From Rhabdothermincola sp037478855 (GTDB lineage Bacteria; Actinomycetota; Acidimicrobiia; Acidimicrobiales; Acidimicrobilacustridaceae), in NCBI GenBank assembly GCA_037478855.1, contig JBBFLY010000053.1, positions 1 through 21,341 on the forward strand: a stretch of 21,341 bases of DNA, written 5' to 3'. The notes below the pieces were generated by a model, which worked only from the letters and a program-made list of their open reading frames with translations, ran no database searches and was not told the DNA's origin. The position numbers were made by a program, and so were the translations under genes. This document shows, piece after piece, positions 8,424 through 15,573 of this stretch (positions within the stretch are counted from its first letter, which is position 1; each line of letters starts with the position of its first letter).

Positions 8424-9229
8424 TCGGCAACGGCGTTCGTCACCCCGCGGTTGCCGGCCTGTTCTACCCGAGCGATCCCCACTCGCTCGCCACGATGGTC
8501 GACAGCTTCCTGAGGGCCGCGCCCGAGCCGGAGCCGGGGCGTCCCGCGCCCGTCGCGCTGATCGTCCCCCACGCCGGCTACCGCTACTCGGGACCGGTGG
8601 CCGCCACCGCCTACAAGCGGCTCGAGTCCCGTCCCGGTGAGCTTCGCCGGGTGGTGATCGCCGGCCCCTCCCACCGGGTGCTGTTGCGAGGGCTGGCAGC
8701 TCCCGCGGCGAGCACCTTCCTCACCCCGCTCGGACCGGTTCCGGTCGACGAGCAGCTCCGGGCGGCCGCCAGCCGCCATCGCGGGGTGATCGTCGACGAC
8801 CGGCCGCACGCAGTCGAGCACTCCCTCGAGGTGCAGCTCCCGTTCCTGCAACGGGTGCTCGGCACCGACGGGTGGACGGTGCTCCCTCTCGCGGTGGGCG
8901 AAGCCGCTCCGCGAACGGTCGCGGACGTGCTCGAGTCGCTCCTCGACGACGAGACGCTCCTCGTCCTCAGCACGGACCTCAGCCACTACGAGCCCTACGC
9001 GGCCGCCCGCGAGCACGATGCGCGAACCGCCGCCGCCGTGCTGCGGAAGCAGCCTGACGCCATCGGTCCCACCGACGCGTGCGGCGCGTACCCCTTGAAC
9101 GGCCTGCTGGAGCTGGCACGCCGACGTGATCTCGACCTCGATCTGCTCGACCTGCGCAACAGCGGCGACACCGAGGGAGACCGCTACCGGGTGGTCGGCT
9201 ACGGCGCCTTCGCGGTGACCCGGCGATGA
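8420..9229 (+). CDS. amrB: AmmeMemoRadiSam system protein B (Memo-like)
   Basis: A 269-residue protein of the MEMO family, which is related in fold to class III extradiol dioxygenases. The expected metal-site residues are present: H51 in VPHAGY, H85 in GPSHR, D186 and H189 in STDLSHY, and C221 in DACGAYP. They correspond in order and context to the conserved H/H/D/H/C set of human MEMO1, for which copper or iron binding has been reported. The bacterial function is unknown. Both ends overlap neighbours by ATGA (8420-8423 and 9226-9229), showing tight co-translation with amrS and amrA. No signal peptide is seen, so it is cytosolic. The ATG at 8420 is chosen from the overlap and the conserved N-terminus (RHPAVAGLFYP). 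Confidence 0.93.
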   Translation: MIGNGVRHPAVAGLFYPSDPHSLATMVDSFLRAAPEPEPGRPAPVALIVPHAGYRYSGPVAATAYKRLESRPGELRRVVIAGPSHRVLLRGLAAPAASTFLTPLGPVPVDEQLRAAASRHRGVIVDDRPHAVEHSLEVQLPFLQRVLGTDGWTVLPLAVGEAAPRTVADVLESLLDDETLLVLSTDLSHYEPYAAAREHDARTAAAVLRKQPDAIGPTDACGAYPLNGLLELARRRDLDLDLLDLRNSGDTEGDRYRVVGYGAFAVTRR

Positions 9230-9807
9230 TCAGACCACCCGAGCTGTCGGAGCCGGAGCAGGACATGCTGGTCGAGACGGCCCGGCGAGCCGTGCACCGG
9301 GGTCTGGTGCACCGCCGGTTCATCCCACCGGTGGTCGACGCCACCGACTCCGACCACCCGCGGCTGCTCGCACCGGGAGCTTCGTTCGTCACGTTGCGTC
9401 GCGACGAGCAGCTGCTCGGCTGCATCGGCACCCTCGAGCCGGTGCGTCCGCTGATCGCCGACGTTGCCGAGAACGCCTACCGCGCTGCGTTCGCCGACCC
9501 CCGCCTGCCGGCGGTGACCCCGAGCGACTACGAGGAGATGTCGGTCAAGGTGAGCGTGCTCAGCTCGCTCGAAGCGCTCGAGGTGGCCGATCGCGGAGCC
9601 CTCCTCGCAGAGCTGCGACCTCGCGTCGACGGGCTGCTCGTCGTGGCCGGCCACCGGCGCGGCACGTTCCTGCCGTCCGTGTGGGAGCAGATCGGCGACC
9701 GCGAGTGGTTCCTCGACCTGCTCTGGCAGAAGGCCGGCCTGCTGCCGGGCGAGTGGCCCCGGGATCTGCGGGTGTTCCGCTACGAGACGCTGGAGTTCGG
9801 GGACTGA
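9226..9807 (+). CDS. amrA: AmmeMemoRadiSam system protein A (AMMECR1 domain)
   Basis: A 193-residue AMMECR1-domain protein, last gene of the amr operon. Family features are the central LLGCIGTLEP segment, the following 'NAYRAAFADPR' helix and the 'VSVLSSLEAL' strand. AMMECR1 proteins usually carry LRGCIG; here the arginine is replaced by leucine, which may matter if that residue contacts a ligand. The molecular role is not known. It begins by ATGA overlap with amrB. Its TGA (9805-9807) directly abuts the stop codon of the convergent pgi gene (9808-9810), leaving no room for a terminator between them. Confidence 0.93.
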   Translation: MIRPPELSEPEQDMLVETARRAVHRGLVHRRFIPPVVDATDSDHPRLLAPGASFVTLRRDEQLLGCIGTLEPVRPLIADVAENAYRAAFADPRLPAVTPSDYEEMSVKVSVLSSLEALEVADRGALLAELRPRVDGLLVVAGHRRGTFLPSVWEQIGDREWFLDLLWQKAGLLPGEWPRDLRVFRYETLEFGD

Positions 9808-11436
9808 CTACGAACCGGCACGCAGCCGGCGGTATCGACGGATCAGCGCGTTGGTCGAGCTGTCGTGCCGGAGGTCGGGCTCCGAAGCGGCGGCGAGCTG
9901 ACCGACGATGTCCTGCGCCAGCTTCTTGCCCAGCTCGACCCCCCACTGGTCGAAGCTGTTGATGTTCCAGACGGCACCCTGGGTGAACGTCTTGTGCTCG
10001 TAGAGGGCGATCAGCTGTCCCAGGGTGAACGGTGACAGCTCCGAGATCAGGATCGAGTTGGTGGGGCGGTTGCCGGGAAACGTGCGGTGCGGAACCTGCT
10101 CCGGCGCGACGCCTTCGGCTGCGACCTCCTCCGGCGTCCTGCCGAACGCCAGCGCCTCCGCTTGGGCGAAGAAGTTGGCCATCAGCAGATGCTGATGGTC
10201 GCCCAGCTCGTGGCGGGCCCGGGCGAAGCCAATGAGATCGCAGGGGATGAGCTTCGTGCCCTGGTGGATCAGCTGGTAGAAGGCGTGCTGCCCGTTGGTA
10301 CCCGGCTCTCCCCACACGATCTCACCCGTCTGGGTGTCGACGGGTGAGCCCTCCCGGTTGACGGACTTGCCGTTGCTCTCCATGGCGAGCTGCTGGAGAT
10401 ACGGCGTGAGCCTCCCGAGGTAGTGGCTGTAGGGCAGCACGGCCAGCGTCTGCGCACCGAAGAAGTTGTTGTACCAGACCCCGAGCAGGCCGAGGATCAT
10501 CGGCATGTTCCGCTCGATCGGCGCGGTGCGGAAGTGCTCGTCGATGAGATGGAAGCCGCGCAGCATCTCGTCGAAGCGGTCCGGCCCGATCGCGATCATC
10601 AGCGACAGGCCGATCGCCGAGTCGTAGCTGTAGCGCCCTCCGACCCAGTCCCAGAACTCGAACATGTTCTCGGTGTCGATGCCGAAGGCGGTCACCGCCT
10701 CGGCGTTGGTCGACACCGCGACGAAGTGCCTGGCGATCGCCTGCTCGTCACCGCCCAGGGCGTCGAGCACCCATCGGCGGGCCGTTCGCGCGTTGGCCAT
10801 CGTCTCGAGGGTGGTGAAGGTCTTGGAGGCGATGATGAAGAGCGTCTCGGCCGGGTCGAGGTCGTGGGTGAGCTCCCAGAGCTCGTTGCCGTCGACGTTG
10901 CTGACGAAGCGGCACCCGATCGAGCGGTCGCTGAAGTCGATCAGGGCGTCGTACGCCATGTGGGGCCCGAGATCGCTGCCTCCGATGCCGATGTTCACCA
11001 CCGTGCGGATGCGCTTGCCGGTGTGCCCTCGCCAGTCACCGCTGCGGACCCGCTGCGCGAACGCCCGCATCCTGTCCAGCACCCGGTGCACCTCGGGCAC
11101 GACGTTGACCCCGTCGACCTCGATCACCGCGTTCGCGGGCGCCCGGAGCGCGACGTGCAGCACCGGGCGGTGCTCGGTGAGGTTGATCTTCTCGCCCCGG
11201 AACATGGCGTCACGGAGCTGCTCAACCTGCGCGGCACGGGCCAGATCGGCGAGCAACCGCATCGTCTCGGGGGTGACCCGGTTCTTCGAGTAGTCGAGGT
11301 AGAGGTCGCCTACCTCGAGGCACATCGTCTCCCCCCGAGCGGGATCGTCCGCGAACAGATCACGTAGGTGCGCGCTCGAGACGGTGTCGAAGTGCGCCTG
11401 GAGCGCCTGCCACTCAGGCGTCTCGGTGATGGACAT
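9808..11436 (-). CDS. pgi: Glucose-6-phosphate isomerase
   Basis: A 542-residue enzyme that interconverts glucose-6-phosphate and fructose-6-phosphate in the cytosol. Hallmark segments are VNIGIGGSDLGPHMAYDAL, FWDWVGGRYSYDSAIGLS, MESNGKSV and GEPGTNGQHAFYQLIHQG, the last carrying the family glutamate and histidine near the active site; a C-terminal GVELGKKLAQ segment supplies the conserved lysine. Length matches bacterial Pgi. The ATG at 11436 has no ribosome site, but CACAAT (one mismatch from TANNNT) lies 6 nt upstream. It follows the flavin reductase-like gene by 32 nt and may also be read through from it. Together with ppgK and gnd it handles glucose-6-phosphate. Its 3' end abuts amrA. 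Confidence 0.97.
   Translation of the reverse strand: MSITETPEWQALQAHFDTVSSAHLRDLFADDPARGETMCLEVGDLYLDYSKNRVTPETMRLLADLARAAQVEQLRDAMFRGEKINLTEHRPVLHVALRAPANAVIEVDGVNVVPEVHRVLDRMRAFAQRVRSGDWRGHTGKRIRTVVNIGIGGSDLGPHMAYDALIDFSDRSIGCRFVSNVDGNELWELTHDLDPAETLFIIASKTFTTLETMANARTARRWVLDALGGDEQAIARHFVAVSTNAEAVTAFGIDTENMFEFWDWVGGRYSYDSAIGLSLMIAIGPDRFDEMLRGFHLIDEHFRTAPIERNMPMILGLLGVWYNNFFGAQTLAVLPYSHYLGRLTPYLQQLAMESNGKSVNREGSPVDTQTGEIVWGEPGTNGQHAFYQLIHQGTKLIPCDLIGFARARHELGDHQHLLMANFFAQAEALAFGRTPEEVAAEGVAPEQVPHRTFPGNRPTNSILISELSPFTLGQLIALYEHKTFTQGAVWNINSFDQWGVELGKKLAQDIVGQLAAASEPDLRHDSSTNALIRRYRRLRAGS
9815..9829. terminator. Weak hairpin inside the 3' end of pgi, possible amr operon terminator
   Basis: CCGGC (9815-9819) pairs with GCCGG (9825-9829) around a 5-nt loop, 7 nt beyond the amrA stop. 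It falls in the last codons of pgi because the two genes have no gap. The stem is only 5 bp without a T-run, so support is slight. Confidence 0.2.
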
Positions 11437-11442
11437 GCGGCG

Positions 11443-11448
11443 ATTGTG
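11443..11448 (-). promoter_or_regulatory. Possible -10 box for pgi
   Basis: On the minus strand CACAAT ends 6 nt before the pgi ATG. It differs from TANNNT at the first base but has the same placement as the other leaderless-type boxes here. There is no ribosome site in the short leader. Confidence 0.35.
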
Positions 11449-11468
11449 TCAGCTGCAATGCCGCTCGT

Positions 11469-11966
11469 TCAGTGCCGCTTCACGCCGCCGTACTTCATGC
11501 GGGTGTCGCTCATCGCCGCGGCGCGCACGTCGTCACGGTTGATCGCAGCGTCCACCACCTCGCCGATGAAGAGGGTGTGGGTGCCGAGGTCGATGGCCTG
11601 GCGGACGGCGCAGTCCATCCAGGCGATCGCCTCGTCGAACACCGGCGCGCCGGTTGTGGCGGCGTGCACCGGCCGCCCGTTGAGAGTCTCGCCGTCGTCC
11701 GTCGCGGGCTTGGAGAACTTGACGAAGACCTTCGTGTCCCCCGCGTCCCACAGGTTCACCGTGAACGAGCCACCCTCGGAGATCAGTTGATGGGTCAACG
11801 CCGTGTTGTCGACCCCGACGCCGATCAGCACGGGCTCCATCGACAGCTGGGTGATCCAGCTGGTCGTCATGGCGTTTCGCCGATCGCCGGCACAGGACCC
11901 GACGAGGGCCAACGCGTTGGGGATCTTCCAGGTCACCCGGTTGAGCAGTTCCTCGTCGACAGCCAC
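11469..11966 (-). CDS. Flavin reductase-like, FMN-binding split-barrel protein
   Basis: A 165-residue protein of the flavin reductase-like domain family, which binds FMN and typically reduces free flavin with NAD(P)H or acts as an FMN oxidoreductase. Recognisable features are the N-terminal GSCAGDRRNAMTTSW segment (residues about 23-37), the following strand VLIGVGVDNTALTHQLI, and GGSFTVNLW; the chain ends in the usual YGG-containing tail. The partner oxygenase, if any, is not in the window. The GTG start at 11966 has TACCAT 6 nt upstream and no ribosome site. Downstream, pgi begins after 32 nt, so the two could be co-transcribed, though I see no metabolic link. A role as a stand-alone flavin or F420-type oxidoreductase cannot be excluded. 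Confidence 0.85.
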   Translation of the reverse strand: MAVDEELLNRVTWKIPNALALVGSCAGDRRNAMTTSWITQLSMEPVLIGVGVDNTALTHQLISEGGSFTVNLWDAGDTKVFVKFSKPATDDGETLNGRPVHAATTGAPVFDEAIAWMDCAVRQAIDLGTHTLFIGEVVDAAINRDDVRAAAMSDTRMKYGGVKRH

Positions 11967-11972
11967 ACCCCG

Positions 11973-11978
11973 ATGGTA
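11973..11978 (-). promoter_or_regulatory. -10 box of a probable leaderless promoter for the flavin reductase-like gene
   Basis: TACCAT on the minus strand is followed by 6 nt and the GTG start at 11966. The placement supports GTG as the true start despite the absence of a ribosome site. Confidence 0.5.
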
Positions 11979-12107
11979 CGGGCCGATGGTCGGTTCACCA
12001 CCGCCTCAGGCGAGACCGTGCGCCGCTCGCCTGCGGGCAAGCGCGGGAAGCCACCTGCCACCCGAGCCGCCTGCTCTCCGGCGGTGCCCCGTGTGCACTC
12101 AGGCGCG

Positions 12108-13139
12108 CTACCGCTCAGGGCCGCCGGGCTTCTCGTCGTGGCCACCGAACTGCTTGCGCATCGCGGAGAGGATCCGGTCGGCGAAGTCCGCGGCCCCTCG
12201 TGACGCGAAGCGTTCGAACAGCGCGGCCGACAGCACGTGAGCGGGCACCCCCTCGTCGATGGCGGCGAGCACGGTCCAGCGCCCCTCCCCGGAGTCCGAC
12301 ACCCGACCCTCGAAGTGCTCGAGCTGCGGGTCCTCGTGCAGAGCGATCGCCGTCAGGTCGAGCAGCCACGATGCGATCACGCTCCCCCGCCGCCAGAGCT
12401 CGGCAACCTCCGCGAGGTCGATCTCGAACCGGTAGTCCTGCGGATCGCGCAGCGGCGTGGTCTCCGCGTCGACCTCCTGCGGACGCAGGCCGACGTCTGC
12501 GTTCCTCAGTATGTTGAACCCCTCCGCGTAGGCGGCCATGAGGCCGTACTCGATGCCGTTGTGCACCATCTTCACGAAGTGCCCAGCCCCGGGGGGGCCG
12601 CAGTGCAAGTAGCCCATCTCGGACGGTGACGGATCGCCGGTGCGACCGGGTGTCCGGGCCGCCGCGTCGACACCCGGCGCGATCGAGCGGAAGATCGGAT
12701 CGAGGTGCGCGACGGCCTCCTCGTCGCCTCCGATCATCAGGCAGTAGCCCCGGTCGAGACCCCACACGCCGCCGCTGGTTCCCACATCGACGTAGTGGAT
12801 GCCCCGTGCCGCGCACCGCGCGGCCCGCTCGATGTCGTCCCGGTAGTAGGTGTTGCCGCCGTCGATGATGATGTCGCCCGCGCCCATCCGCTCTGCCAGG
12901 CTCGACACCATCTCACCGGCGACGGCCGCGGGAACCATGATCCAGACGACCTTCGGTCCGCTGAGCCGGCCGACGAGCTCGTCGAGGGTGCCGGCCCCGG
13001 TGATCGCGTCGCTCTGCGCCGTGAGCGCGTCGACCGCCGAGGGGTTCACGTCGTAGACGACGCACTGGTGGCCATCGCGAACGAGCCTGCGTACGAGGTT
13101 GGCACCCATCCGACCCAACCCCACCATCCCGAGCCGCAT
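12108..13139 (-). CDS. gnd: 6-phosphogluconate dehydrogenase, decarboxylating, probably NAD-dependent
   Basis: A 343-residue enzyme converting 6-phosphogluconate to ribulose-5-phosphate and CO2. The Rossmann loop GLGRMG is at 7-12; the substrate and catalytic segment has SGG at 122-124, K190 and N194 in GHFVKMVHNGIEYG, and SDSGEGRWT at 281-289. The acidic D30 after the second strand (VVYDVNP) points to NAD rather than NADP. The length is that of the shorter actinobacterial form rather than the roughly 470-residue type; a short insertion around 158-175 is notable. The frame extends 33 codons upstream, but MRLGMVGLGRMG at 13139 is the natural start, with GGAGGG 6 nt before it. It stands 141 nt upstream of the flavin reductase-like gene and is functionally linked to ppgK and pgi. 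Confidence 0.92.
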   Translation of the reverse strand: MRLGMVGLGRMGANLVRRLVRDGHQCVVYDVNPSAVDALTAQSDAITGAGTLDELVGRLSGPKVVWIMVPAAVAGEMVSSLAERMGAGDIIIDGGNTYYRDDIERAARCAARGIHYVDVGTSGGVWGLDRGYCLMIGGDEEAVAHLDPIFRSIAPGVDAAARTPGRTGDPSPSEMGYLHCGPPGAGHFVKMVHNGIEYGLMAAYAEGFNILRNADVGLRPQEVDAETTPLRDPQDYRFEIDLAEVAELWRRGSVIASWLLDLTAIALHEDPQLEHFEGRVSDSGEGRWTVLAAIDEGVPAHVLSAALFERFASRGAADFADRILSAMRKQFGGHDEKPGGPER

Positions 13140-13266
13140 CCCTGACCCTCCGTCCTCGACGATCTGATCCGCCATCCTGACCGATCGGAGGGCGACCTGC
13201 CGACTCCCGCGTCCTGCTCGGAGCAGGGTCAGCGTCACGGTTGACCGGGCCGGGATGCGCCCACGC

Positions 13267-13881
13267 TCAGGACCTCACCGCCGAGCCGGCGTACATGAAG
13301 CTCAGCACCTTCGGGCCACGGATGGTGAACGTCGTCACCTGGTCGAGCTCAAGTGGTGAGGAACGCACGATCGCTGCGATGTCGCGGTCGAGATGACAGC
13401 CGCCGGCCAGCTTCTGCTCGAGCCAGTCCCACCGGTGCTGGCGCCGCGCCACCTTCGGATCATCGGACAGCCCGTGCTCGAGGAAGAAGAACCGGCCGCC
13501 CGGCTTGAGCACCCGATGCACCTCGGCCAACGCGCGGTCGACATCGGGGATCGTGCAGAGCGTCCAAGTGCTCACCGCGCTGTCGACCGATGCGTCCTCG
13601 AGTGGGATCTGCTCGCCGTGGAGCCCCACAAGCTCGACCGGAAACGCGGATCTGGCCAGGCGCTTGCGGGCCAGCCTGCGCCCAACCTCCGATGGCTCGA
13701 CGGCCAACACCCGCTCGACCGTCGGGGGATAGTAGGGGAGGTTGGTCCCCGACCCAAACCCCAGCTCCACGACCGTCCCGGTGGCCTCGGCCAGCGACCT
13801 GGCCCGCAGCTTGCCGAGCTCCCGGCTGCCGAGGACGATGTCGGTGATCCGGGGAACGATCTGCTCGTCGTAGAAGCCCAT
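13267..13881 (-). CDS. Class I SAM-dependent methyltransferase, METTL7-like
   Basis: A 204-residue methyltransferase. The SAM-binding motif VVELGFGSG is at 37-45, followed by the acidic residue of LAVEPS, the 'STWTLCTIPDVDRAL' strand and LKPGGRFFFLEHG. The later WDWLEQKLAGGCHLDRD segment resembles METTL7-type proteins, some of which methylate thiols; phospholipid methyltransferases are also similar, so the substrate is open. No signal peptide is seen. The frame stays open upstream into the thiolase-like gene in another phase; the ATG at 13881 (MGFYDEQIVP) best fits the family start, with a GGAG 11 nt upstream. It lies 37 nt after the thiolase-like gene on the same strand, probably as the last gene of that unit. 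Confidence 0.82.
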   Translation of the reverse strand: MGFYDEQIVPRITDIVLGSRELGKLRARSLAEATGTVVELGFGSGTNLPYYPPTVERVLAVEPSEVGRRLARKRLARSAFPVELVGLHGEQIPLEDASVDSAVSTWTLCTIPDVDRALAEVHRVLKPGGRFFFLEHGLSDDPKVARRQHRWDWLEQKLAGGCHLDRDIAAIVRSSPLELDQVTTFTIRGPKVLSFMYAGSAVRS

Positions 13882-13918
13882 GGTGTCGTGGTCTCCGATC
13901 GGTCCTGGTGGGTCGCGC

Positions 13919-15127
13919 TCAGCGGTCGCGGGTGAGCAGCAGACAGCCTCCCAGAGGCCCACCGCCGGCGCCCACCACCGCGACCTCCGGACCGCCCGCC
14001 ACCTGTCGGTCGCCCCCGCGATCCCAGAGCTGGACGCACGCCTCGTGCAGGAACCCGTAGCCATGGAGGCGCCCGGCAGAGAGCTGACCTCCGTGGGTGT
14101 TGAGCGGGATCTCCCCGTCGAGCGCGATGCGCTGCCCACCCTCGATGAACGCCCCACCCTCACCGTGCGCGCAGAACCCGAGGGCTTCCAGCCAGCACAG
14201 CGTGATGAAGCTGAAGCCGTCATAGAGCTCAGCGACGTCCACGTCCGCGGGGGTGAGGTCGGTGCGCGACCAGAGCATGGCGGCCGCATCCCGCAGCGCC
14301 ATCGTGGTGAGGTCGTCCCACTGATCCCACGACGGGCGGCCATGGATGGCCGAGCCGACCGCCTCGATGCGCGCCGGCGGGTGGGCGAGGTCGGCGGCCG
14401 CGTCGGCACGGGAGACGATCACCGCGGTGCTGCCGTCAGCGGGGACGTCGCAGTCGTACAGACACAGCGGGGTGGAGATCATCCGCGCCCCGAGGTAGTC
14501 GTCGAGCGTCAGCGGGTCGCGGTAGATCGCCTTCGGGTTCAGCGCCGCGTTGCGGCGGCCGTTGAGGGCGATCTGCGCGAGCTGCTCGCGGGTCGTACCG
14601 AACTCGTGGAAGTGGCGCTGAGCCATCATCGCGATCCAGTTCGCGGCAGACGGTGCGCCGAAGGGAAGCGTCCACTGCAGGAAGCCACTCGCCCGGTAGC
14701 CGCTCCCCGTGCCGCCGGCTCCCATCGTCACCGACGAACGGCTCTTCTCCCCCTGCGCGCTCGCTTCCCACACGGTGCGGAAGCACAGCACGTGGTTGGC
14801 GAGCCCCGTGGCGACCGCGGCGATGGCGTTGATGACCGAGCCGAGCTGGCCGGGCGCCTCGAGCCCACCGGCGAACCAGTCGAGCTCGAGGCGCAGCGCG
14901 TCCTGCAGCTCAGCCACGCCGACTCCCGAGAAGCCGGGTGGGACATCTTGGTTGCCCGGATAGGTGGCGATGCCGTCGATGTCGGAGAGCTCGAGACCGG
15001 CGTCAGCGACGGCTTCCAGCGCGGCCTCGATCGTCAGGTCGAGGGGGTCACGGTAGAGGCGACGACCGACCTGGCTCTGGCCGATGCCGCTGATCACCGC
15101 TCGGCGCTCCAGTCGATCCGGACCCAT
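13919..15127 (-). CDS. Thiolase-like (SCP-x/lipid-transfer type) protein, possibly an Ltp2-like aldolase
   Basis: A 402-residue thiolase-fold protein acting on acyl-CoA. The N-terminus AVISGIGQSQVGRR and the segments VADAGLELSDIDGIATYP and ADVDVAELYDGFSF are typical of the SCP-2 thiolase-like branch. Where thiolases have their nucleophilic cysteine, the sequence reads AGGLEAPGQLGS (about 86-96) with no Cys; C115 lies later. The usual C-terminal GHP box is replaced by GRLHGYG. Such changes, with Y302 and Y357 in conserved-looking contexts, recall Ltp2-type retro-aldolases of steroid side-chain degradation, which work with a DUF35 protein. That partner is encoded immediately upstream with a TGAGATG junction. 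Aldolase activity is inference; a cysteine-poor acyltransferase or lipid-transfer role is possible. Confidence 0.83.
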   Translation of the reverse strand: MGPDRLERRAVISGIGQSQVGRRLYRDPLDLTIEAALEAVADAGLELSDIDGIATYPGNQDVPPGFSGVGVAELQDALRLELDWFAGGLEAPGQLGSVINAIAAVATGLANHVLCFRTVWEASAQGEKSRSSVTMGAGGTGSGYRASGFLQWTLPFGAPSAANWIAMMAQRHFHEFGTTREQLAQIALNGRRNAALNPKAIYRDPLTLDDYLGARMISTPLCLYDCDVPADGSTAVIVSRADAAADLAHPPARIEAVGSAIHGRPSWDQWDDLTTMALRDAAAMLWSRTDLTPADVDVAELYDGFSFITLCWLEALGFCAHGEGGAFIEGGQRIALDGEIPLNTHGGQLSAGRLHGYGFLHEACVQLWDRGGDRQVAGGPEVAVVGAGGGPLGGCLLLTRDR

Positions 15128-15128
15128 C

Positions 15129-15560
15129 TCAGCGCTCCGCCTCGCTGCGCCCGTCCACCGGCTCGAAGAACGGGAGCCAGACGTCGTCGTACTCCTCGAA
15201 GGTCACCCGCACCTCCATGCCGATCGTGACCTCGTAGGGATCGCAGTTGACGATGTTCGTGGTGAGCCGCAGACCCTCCTGCTCGGGGAGCTCGACGATG
15301 GCCACCACGTAGGGTGGGTCGAGCGTGGGGATCCACGGCTGCTCGTTCACCGTGTAGGTGTGCACGACGGCACGGCCCGAGGTGGCCTCGGGTGCGAGGT
15401 CTCTCGAGAGGCACTCGGGGCAGATCGGAGCCGGTGGGTGGATCCAGTACCCGCACCGCTGGCAGCGCAGGAACCGCAGCTCGCCGTGCGCGCCGCCACG
15501 CCAGAAGTGCTCGTTCTGCTCCGTGACCCGGGGAAGAACCCGGAAGGGCCGGTCGGTCAT
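15129..15560 (-). CDS. DUF35 zinc-ribbon/OB-fold protein, partner of the thiolase-like protein
   Basis: A 143-residue protein with a rubredoxin-like zinc ribbon, C33-x2-C36 and C47-x2-C50, followed by an OB-fold region (about 65-135) with VHTYTVNEQPWIPTL and GMEVRVTFEEYDD. DUF35 proteins bind acyl-CoA or scaffold thiolase-like enzymes; in mycobacteria the DUF35 part of ChsH2 is required by the Ltp2 aldolase. The TGA stop is separated from the thiolase-like ATG by one nucleotide, so the two are almost certainly co-translated. Two consecutive ATGs occur at 15563 and 15560; the second is preferred because GGAG lies 7 nt upstream. It follows the CMD-like gene by 13 nt. Confidence 0.88.
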   Translation of the reverse strand: MTDRPFRVLPRVTEQNEHFWRGGAHGELRFLRCQRCGYWIHPPAPICPECLSRDLAPEATSGRAVVHTYTVNEQPWIPTLDPPYVVAIVELPEQEGLRLTTNIVNCDPYEVTIGMEVRVTFEEYDDVWLPFFEPVDGRSEAER

Positions 15561-15573
15561 CATCGGGCTCCGG

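Noticed and set aside
13882..14409. N-terminal extension of the methyltransferase to 14409
   Set aside because: It would overlap the thiolase-like gene in another frame and is Ser/Arg-rich; the family N-terminus begins at MGFYDEQIVP.
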